From assembly GCA_022432975.1 (NCBI GenBank), contig CM039512.1:40989001-41053000 (forward strand): a DNA stretch of 64,000 nt, read 5' to 3'. Positions 56,634-64,000 of the stretch are shown piece after piece. The position numbers were made by a program, and so were the translations under genes. This DNA comes from Begonia masoniana (Eukaryota; Streptophyta; Magnoliopsida; Cucurbitales; Begoniaceae). The first letter of the stretch is position 1. Every line of letters begins with the position of its first letter. Below the pieces are notes generated by a model. It did no database searches. It was not told the origin of the DNA and saw only the letters and a program-made list of their open reading frames with translations.

Positions 56634-56650
56634 AAATGTCTCCGATACCA
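56634..56650 (-). other. Primer binding site of element 2
   Basis: The minus strand reads TATGGTATCGGAGACA just inside the 5' LTR. It is the tRNA-iMet type with A to G in TATCAGAG. Confidence 0.8.
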
Positions 56651-56653
56651 TAC

Positions 56654-58853
56654 TGTAACGCCCCGAGTTATCTGAACCCGGTTCGCTACTCATTACTTGA
56701 TCATAACTAAGAAATTTTGAATAAATTTAAAACTTCATTCGACATTCAAAATTTGACATTTTCTAAACGTTCAAAACATTTGAAAACTTTGCAGCGGAAA
56801 ATTATTTAAAACTACAATGGGGATTTAACTAGCTGTGAAAATATTGTTGGAAAGGTTAATGGAAATGTTTAAAGTATTCGGTCAAGAGAAAATAAGGTTT
56901 TAAAATGATGGACTACTCAAGGAATTACAAAAGTCGAATTCATCTGCCGACGACAAAGTCAACGGAAGGAGCAGAAGCAGAAAACCAAAGGCTTCTGCCG
57001 ATGACGTCCACACAACTTCACCCACAACTTCATCTGCCGATGAAATCATGGTAACTTCACACACCACTTCATCTGCCGATGAAGTTAACATAACTTCATC
57101 TGCCGATGAAGTCAGCACAATTTCATCTCCCAATAGACAAACACACGTCATCTTCCGATAACAACAATATGACTCCACGCCTTCCGATTCGCTAAACGAC
57201 AAACGGGTTACTCTACACCTTCCGATTCGCTAAACGACAAACGGGTTTCTCCCTCTTCCGATGGAATGGACTACATCTGCCAACACGTGCTACTCACGTA
57301 ACTCCTTAAAGCATCTACTGATAGACTTTAAAATTTACATCTTCCGATGGCTTTTCTGAAGACATCTTCCGATAGAATTTAAAAATTTACTCAACATCTA
57401 CCGACAGATATCATCTGTCGATAGAGAGCAAAACAACAACTCTAATCGCTTCACTTGCAAATCCAGTAATAAACCAACAGAATACTAAATTCAGAGAAAA
57501 CTAAGATTACTTTTGAAAACTTCAAGTAACTCATTCTTGCTAAAACTAACCAGAGACAATCCAAACCTTTGTGTCACTAGAAACTCATAAGTACTATCTT
57601 GAAATCCCAACAGAATATCGTTATCAGAGAAGAAACTCAAAAGCGAATTCCAAAACATTAAAATTTCTACTGTCATGAAAGCTCAGTATAATAAATTTGA
57701 AATACTGTCAATTAATCTTTGTTAGTCAATGACACCAGTCAAACCGCCCCATCAGATGCCTGACCGTAGCACAGCCGTGCTCCACCAACCTCATCTACTC
57801 GGTTATGCTCTCAGGGAAATCACCTGCTGTATCCTCAACACCTACATCACAAAACTCATCTATTAGCCTAATGCTAAGCAAGTAGAGCATTAATGAAATG
57901 TATGCTGAAACATAAACCCTGATCATGCAGTTTCTAATTTTCTCAACTCAGTTGTGCATCGTTCATAAACTGGTCTGATCCCTAAGTTCCCTTGGGAGTG
58001 GGATCGGTTCTCCCAATGTAATAAATCCTCTACTCAGTTAAGGGGCGGATTACTTCCCTTAACAGCTAATACAGATCCCTTAATTCCCTTGGGAGTGGGA
58101 TCGGTTCTCCCAATGTAATAAATCCTCTACTCAGTTAAGGGGCGGATTACTTCCCTTAACAGCTACTCTGTTTCATTCAATTCATACTCATCATAACCTT
58201 GCACATAAATTCATTTCGTAATTCTTCAAAAACTTAATGCATGACATAAAGAAAAGAAACACTCAAACATGCATAAACCTACTATTTTGTGATGTAGGCC
58301 CGAAGGCTCACACATTACTTTACTTACCTGGCTCCTGGAAATCGCTCGGCTATATGTTACTCCAAAAATCTGCTCACCTAAAACCATTGACAGATTATGG
58401 ATTAGATCTCCACTAAACTTTATCTAACTACTGAAGTCTAAGGAAGCCAGTTTGGGGCTCTACTGATTAAGCATTCCCGATACATCACTAAACCCCAAAA
58501 CCCAAATCTCTCACCCGCAGCTTATCGAAGATACATACATTGCAATCCTTCAGCTACCCTAGCACTAGAACGGCAAGTAGTTGATTCAAAACTCACCTTG
58601 GTTGGGGAAAACCGGAGGGGAAATCGCCCAGAGGTAGTCTGCTTGAGCTGAGAGGTAAGAGTAATAATACAGTGGCGGCTAAACCTCACTAAACCTTTCC
58701 TTAAATACCTTATCCACAATATAAATTCGCAATTACCACTTTGCCCCTGCCTAGTCATTTACAACCTAATCAACATTTCACTAAATTTTAACCATAAAAA
58801 TTATATTCCACCGTTTAATAACTTATTTTGATTTATTGAAACCGGGTGCTACA
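56654..58853 (-). repeat. 5' LTR of element 2 (2200 bp)
   Basis: Nearly identical to the 3' LTR. Diagnostic variants here (GTCGAATTC near 56935, CACGTCATC near 57147, TGCCAACACG near 57280) are shared with the third copy at 61546, not with the left LTR. Confidence 0.95.
57822..58596 (-). other. Putative spliced-leader module, element 2 5' LTR
   Basis: Same signals as in the 3' LTR: donor at 58596, 50-nt segment 58377-58328, donor GTAAGT at 58327, 18-nt segment 57841-57824. Being the 5' LTR, this copy would actually be transcribed ahead of gag. A further acceptor, CCTGTGCAG, lies just before the gag ATG (about 56508-56516). Confidence 0.6.
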
Positions 58854-58858
58854 AACAC

Positions 58859-59582
58859 TTCCCTTGAAGTGTCAACCTCATAGATGATTCAACGAAAGGA
58901 AGTTGTCCAAACTCGCCTTGATCAACAACTTTTGCCTTTGAACGACAAATACACCTTAACACACTCCAAAGACACTAATATAGCGAGAAAGATCAAATGG
59001 ATTATACCTCCACTGCTCGAATCTGCTCCCAACACAACCCTAACTACAAAATCTAAAAATGGAGAGGTTAGAACGACATACCCTCGAATCTTCCTCACAA
59101 AATTCGGTGTACAAAGCCTCACGAACGATCTCCCAAGCACAAGACACGATGAATCACTTGTCAAAAATTTTCATTCTCTCCCTCTACTTGGTGTTGGCGG
59201 CCGAGTGAGAAGAAATGAAACGGGTAGAGTTTTCTACCTCTTTCATAAAAAAAAAATTCTTTTTTGACCCAAATTTTCAATATTTATACTTTTACCCCAA
59301 CTGTATATTTAATATAAAAATATCTCTAATTTTATTCTTCACAACTCCAAACATCATTCGATTTTATACCCAAGGTAAATCTTAAATTATTCCACATTAA
59401 ATTTCTTTCTGCAATTAAACCGGACGGTAATTTTCCCGAGTTACTGACTTTAACAAATTGACTGAAAAATTCAAGGTGGTTGCTAAACGACAAAACTGTT
59501 AACCTATGACTGTTAACCATTTTAAATGCAAATAATTAATACATGGAATTTTACTAATATAATAATGCTAATCTTAGACTAG
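58859..59582 (+). other. Unassigned sequence
   Basis: Continues the sequence broken by element 2. A 127-codon frame (58884-59267) has no recognisable relative and looks incidental. The right half is AT-rich. It ends abruptly where the second copy of the element 2 family begins. Confidence 0.4.
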
Positions 59583-61393
59583 TCTCTTGACAAAGAGGAC
59601 AGGTGCACCCCACGGTGAGAAGCTTGGGCGTATGAATCCCTCTCAACAAGTCCTCCAAACGTTTCTTTAAATCTTAAGTTCTGTTGGTGCTAGTCTATAT
59701 GGATTTTAGACACAGACTCGGCTACGGGGTAAACATCTACAACAAATTCGATTTCTCTATCGGGTGGTAAACCAGGAAGGTCATCTAAAAACACTTCAGG
59801 AAAGTCTCGGACAGTTAGGACATTCTGAGGATTTGCCTTTCCTACAAGCCGTGCGTCTAAAACGCTAGCTAAGAAGCACAAATACTCTTTACACAGGGAA
59901 GGTCTAGTGTTAATGGAATCATCACAGACAGAACTCACTCTTCCTTGAGGCCTGAAAGGTATGTTTCAAATTACCAGGGGGTTGGAAACTAACTATTCCA
60001 GTCTACAATCACTTGTGGCATAATGTTTTTAAACAACAATCCATTCCTAGGATTACATCAAATCCATTATGTCCATAATAATGAGATCGGCAGGTAAATT
60101 CATGTTCTACCAATACATTGCTATCAGGAATTACTTGGTTAGAGTGCATATGTTCACCAGAGGGTAAGGCAACATCAAATACATGCACAGTAGAGGTAAG
60201 CTTTACATTTAACTTATCAGCAAATGTCAATGCTACGAATGAATGTGTTGCACCAGAATCTATCAATGTAAAAGCGGGTAGGGAATTGACCAGTATAGTA
60301 CCTGACACCACAGCAGGCTGCTCATCATCGCCTGGCTCAACCATGGAGAATATTCTTGGCTTAATCACAGCAGGGCAATTCTTCAAGGCCGGACAGTCTC
60401 TGTTAAAGTGACCAACCTTGCCGCAGTTGAAACACCGAGTGACTCTGGGTCTCGGGCAAGTCTCTGAAAGCATGCCCAACTTCATCGCAATTGAAACACT
60501 TTCCCGATCCAAACCTGCATTCACCCAAATGACTTTTCATACACTTCGGACACTGGGGATACTTCTGACTATCCGGTCGTCCTCCCTTGATCTTTGGCTA
60601 TTCTGGCCTTCATTCGGCCTCTTCATCCCTCTCTGTTGTTGTGGTTGAACAAACCTTTGTGGGACTTCCTTTGTTCAAGCACACATCCTTTCAGCCTCTT
60701 CCACTTCCAGAGCAGTGGACACTACTTCACTTAACGCCAAACCTTTAATACTGCAAAATTTAACTCCCGGTCAAATTTCTGGTGTCAGTCCAGCACAAAC
60801 GTGAACACCTTATCCTCGTCTTTGTGAGCAAAGTGTCCAGCAAACCTGGACAGGGACTCAAACTGCTACTATACTCGGCCACAGACCCTGTTTGCTTCAA
60901 GTTCAGAAACTCTAACTTCTTGCAGTTTGGACGGTGCTATTGAAATACTTCCCGTAGAAAATGTCTTTGAATCGTGACCATTGCATTGTCAAAACATCTG
61001 TGGTGGTTTCTATTGTCTCCCACCAGAGCTGAGCTTCTCCAGCCAAATGAAAGGTTGCAAATGTGACTTTCTCTTCTTCTCCTATGTTGGCACACCTGAA
61101 CATACTTTCAATCTTCCTAAGCCATCCTCAGCAATGACTGGATCGGAGGAATGTCCATCAAATGTGGGTGGTCTTAGTCTCCGGAATCTATCTCTAGAAT
61201 GTTCACTGTTAGAACCTGAGTTAGCACTCCCTTGTGCTTCCCGATTCAACAGCACTCCTAATTGATCAGATTGTTGACGCACAATATCAGTCTGCTGACG
61301 CATAATTCTGTCAGCTGCCTAATTACACTAGAGTCCTCCTCACGTCTAGGACTCGGTATCTTCGTGGTTTGGTCTTCCTGGGCGCCTAGCCAT
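59583..61393 (-). pseudogene. Second copy of the element 2 family: gag to early RT, many small indels
   Basis: Matches 54674-56500 from the ATG (61391-61393) to a point early in RT, then ends. It carries many single-base deletions and insertions relative to the intact copy (frames break at about 61082, 60912, 60524, 60009, 59938 and others). Readable pieces: [58 protein letters not shown]. The rest of pol and the 3' LTR are missing. Confidence 0.93.
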
Positions 61394-61545
61394 TTACTAA
61401 TTTCCTGCCCAGGGTTAACTACTCATAAACATTTTATAACTAAAGCTAACATAAACACTTACAGTTGTTGGAGTACTTCCATGCAACGATTGGCACTGAT
61501 GAGTAATCTTTTGAACGGTTTAACTAAATGTCTCCGATACCATAC

Positions 61546-64000
61546 TGTAACGCCCCGAGTTATCTGAACCCGGTGCGTACTCATTACTTGATCATAACTA
61601 AGAAATTTTGAATAAATTTAAAACTTCATTCGACATTCAAAATTGACATTTTCTAAACGTTCAAAACATTTGAAAACTTTGCAGCGGAAAATTATTTAAA
61701 ACTACAATGGGGATTTAACTAGCGTGAAAATATTGTTGGAAAGGTTAATGGAAATGTTTAAAGTATCGGTCAAGAGAAAATAAGGTTTTAAAATGATGGA
61801 CTACTCAAGGAATTACAAAAGTCGAATTCATCTGCCGACGACAAAGTCAACGGAAGGAGCAGAAGCAGAAAACCAAAGGCTTCTGCCGATGACGTCCACA
61901 CAACTTCACCCACAACTTCATCTGCCGATGAAATCATGGTAACTCACACACCACTTCATCTGCCGATGAAGTTAACATAACTTCATCTGCCGATGAAGTC
62001 AGCACAATTTCATATCCAATAGACAAACACACGTCATCTTCCGATAACAACAATATGACTCCACGCCTTCCGATTCGCTAAACGACAAACGGGTTTCTCC
62101 CTCTTCCGATGGAATGGACTACATCTGCCAACACGTGCTACTCACGTAACTCCTTAAAGCATCTACTGATAGACTTTAAAATTTACATCTTCCGATGGCT
62201 TTTCTGAAGACATCTTCCGATAGAATTTAAAAATTTACTCAACATCTACCGACAGATATCATCTGTCGATAGAGAGCAAAACAACAACTCTAATCGCTTC
62301 ACTTGCAAATCCAGTAATAAACCAACAGAATACTAAATTCAGAGAAAACTAAGATTACTTTTGAAAACTTCAAGTAACTCATTCGTGCTTAATTCCCTTG
62401 GGAGTGGGATCGGTTCTCCCAATGTAATAAATCCTCTACTCAGTTAAGGGGCGGATTACTTCCCTTAACAGCTAATACAGATCCCTTAATCCCTTGGGAG
62501 TGGGATCGGTTCTCCCAATGTAATAAATCCTCTACTCAGTTAAGGGGCGGATTACTTCCCTTAACAGCTAATACAGATCCCTTAATTCCCTTGGGAGTGG
62601 GATCGGTTCTCCCAATGTAATAAATCCTCTACTCAGTTAAGGGGCGGATTACTTCCCTTAACAGCTAATACAGATCCCTTAATTCCCTTGGGAGTGGGAT
62701 CGGTTCTCCCAATGTAATAAATCCTCTACTCAGTTAAGGGGCGGATTACTTCCCTTAACAGCTAATACAGATCCCTTAATCCCTTGGGAGTGGGATCGGT
62801 TCTCCCAATGTAATAAATCCTCTACTCAGTTAAGGGGCGGATTACTTCCCTTAACAGCTAATACAGATCCCTTAATTCCCTTGGGAGTGGGATCGGTTCT
62901 CCCAATGTAATAAATCCTCTACTCAGTTAAGGGGCGGATTACTTCCCTTAACAGCTAATACAGATCCCTTAATTCCCTTGGGAGTGGGATCGGTTCTCCC
63001 AATGTAATAAATCCTCTACTCAGTTAAGGGGCGGATTACTTCCCTTAACAGCTAATACAGATCCCTTAATTCCCTTGGGAGTGGGATCGGTTCTCCCAAT
63101 GTAATAAATCCTCTACTCAGTTAAGGGGCGGATTACTTCCCTTAACAGCTAATACAGATCCCTTAATCCCTTGGGAGTGGGATCGGTTCTCCCAATGTAA
63201 TAAATCCTCTACTCAGTTAAGGGGCGGATTACTTCCCTTAACAGCTAATACAGATCCCTTAATTCCCTTGGGAGTGGGATCGGTTCTCCCAATGTAATAA
63301 ATCCTCTACTCAGTTAAGGGGCGGATTACTTCCCTTAACAGCTAATACAGATCCCTTAATCCCTTGGGAGTGGGATCGGTTCTCCCAATGTAATAAATCC
63401 TCTACTCAGTTAAGGGGCGGATTACTTCCCTTAACAGCTAATACAGATCCCTTAATCCCTTGGGAGTGGGATCGGTTCTCCCAATGTAATAAATCCTCTA
63501 CTCAGTTAAGGGGCGGATTACTTCCCTTAACAGCTAATACAGATCCCTTAATTCCCTTGGGAGTGGGATCGGTTCTCCCAATGTAATAAATCCTCTACTC
63601 AGTTAAGGGGCGGATTACTTCCCTTAACAGCTAATACAGATCCCTTAATCCCTTGGGAGTGGGATCGGTTCTCCCAATGTAATAAATCCTCTACTCAGTT
63701 AAGGGGCGGATTACTTCCCTTAACAGCTAATACAGATCCCTTAATCCCTTGGGAGTGGGATCGGTTCTCCCAATGTAATAAATCCTCTACTCAGTTAAGG
63801 GGCGGATTACTTCCCTTAACAGCTAATACAGATCCCTTAATCCCTTGGGAGTGGGATCGGTTCTCCCAATGTAATAAATCCTCTACTCAGTTAAGGGGCG
63901 GATTACTTCCCTTAACAGCTAATACAGATCCCTTAATTCCCTTGGGAGTGGGATCGGTTCTCCCAATGTAATAAATCCTCTACTCAGTTAAGGGGCGGAT
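61546..64000 (-). repeat. LTR of the second element-2 copy, with array expansion, leaving the window
   Basis: Starts as the LTR at 56654 but carries small deletions and lacks one unit of the ACGACAAACGGG repeat. At about 62387 it jumps from a point equal to about 50660 into the 97-bp repeat, skipping about 450 bp. The array then continues to the window end. Confidence 0.92.
62388..64000 (-). repeat. Array of at least 17 units of 96/97 bp, each with two hairpins
   Basis: GGGAGTGGGATCGG recurs every 96 or 97 bases (62400, 62496, 62593, 62690 and so on to about 63942). The length difference is one T in TAAT(T)CCC. Each unit has two perfect stems with 11-base loops: TTGGGAG/CTCCCAA and GTTAAGGG/CCCTTAAC. 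The complete LTRs have only two units. Confidence 0.96.

Larger units (their letters stand above)
49780..58853 (-). mobile_element. Element 2: young Ty3/gypsy chromovirus (Tekay/Del-like), complete
   Basis: LTRs 49780-51980 and 56654-58853, perfect target duplication AACAC (before 49780, and 58854-58858), primer site, one long gag-pol frame with a single stop, polypurine tract. By eye the two LTRs differ at about eight positions in 2200 (for example 49995/56869-type substitutions and a T-run indel near 51335), so the insertion is recent. It is related to element 1 in gag-pol and in LTR motifs (CATC-TGCC-GATG). Confidence 0.96.

Noticed and set aside
58884..59267. 127-codon frame as host gene
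   Set aside because: No recognisable domain, a stop-poor low-complexity stretch between elements, and an equally long antisense frame.
62388..64000. CRISPR-like array
   Set aside because: The 96/97-bp units are contiguous and identical, with no unique spacers, in a plant LTR.

Overview
The window is repeat-dense nuclear DNA of a flowering plant. It contains nested Ty3/gypsy elements with tRNA-Met-type primer sites (TGGTATCAGAG), a degraded Ty1/copia element, two Cassandra TRIMs whose LTRs carry 5S rRNA-like sequence, and at least five solo LTRs with matching 5-bp target duplications. I found no host protein gene, tRNA gene or autonomous rRNA gene. The species cannot be named from this sequence. 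The elements resembling centromeric (CRM-type) chromoviruses and the nesting depth fit a pericentromeric or other heterochromatic location (inference).

Layout. 1-9410: a Tekay/Del-like chromovirus (element 1, plus strand), cut by the window start, with 2.66-kb LTRs and gag-pol broken by three stops and a frameshift. 9411-11691: a minus-strand LTR abutting it. 11692-13290: a gypsy gag/protease remnant. 14321-18132 plus 46084-46190: a copia remnant split by a minus-strand solo LTR (15259-17934) and by a 28-kb compound gypsy insertion (18133-46083, TSD TCAAA). That outer gypsy has been hit by a Cassandra (18608-19519), a solo LTR (21333-24109), a complete minus-strand gypsy (25714-36740), an LTR that itself holds a solo LTR (36983 to about 41536, containing 38352-40726), and a solo LTR (42129-44544). 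The minus-strand gypsy holds a solo LTR (31144-34862), which holds a second Cassandra (31175-31998). The deepest chain is copia > gypsy > gypsy > solo LTR > Cassandra.

46536-48950 is another solo LTR. 49780-58853 is a young, nearly intact chromovirus on the minus strand (element 2): its LTRs differ at only about eight sites by eye, and one amber codon interrupts a reading frame of about 1494 codons. 59583-64000 is a broken second copy of the same family whose LTR runs into an array of at least 17 units of a 96/97-bp repeat and leaves the window.

Main observation. Every long (more than 2 kb) LTR here, across several diverged families and both orientations, has the same ordered set of splice-like signals: a pyrimidine-rich leader ending in a GT donor; an acceptor followed by a 42-57-nt segment ending in AG|GTAAGT; and, about 490-750 nt later, a (T)GTAG or TTTAG acceptor followed by a segment of exactly 15 or 18 nt ending in AG|GTGA. 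In several families the leader and the 42-57-nt segment lack ATG, while the putative introns are full of ATGs and carry family-specific tandem repeats. Downstream, several families carry a cassette of perfect hairpins whose arms differ in sequence but keep pairing. I infer an LTR-encoded, multi-intron leader that could separate spliced translation mRNA from unspliced genomic RNA. RNA evidence would be needed to confirm it.
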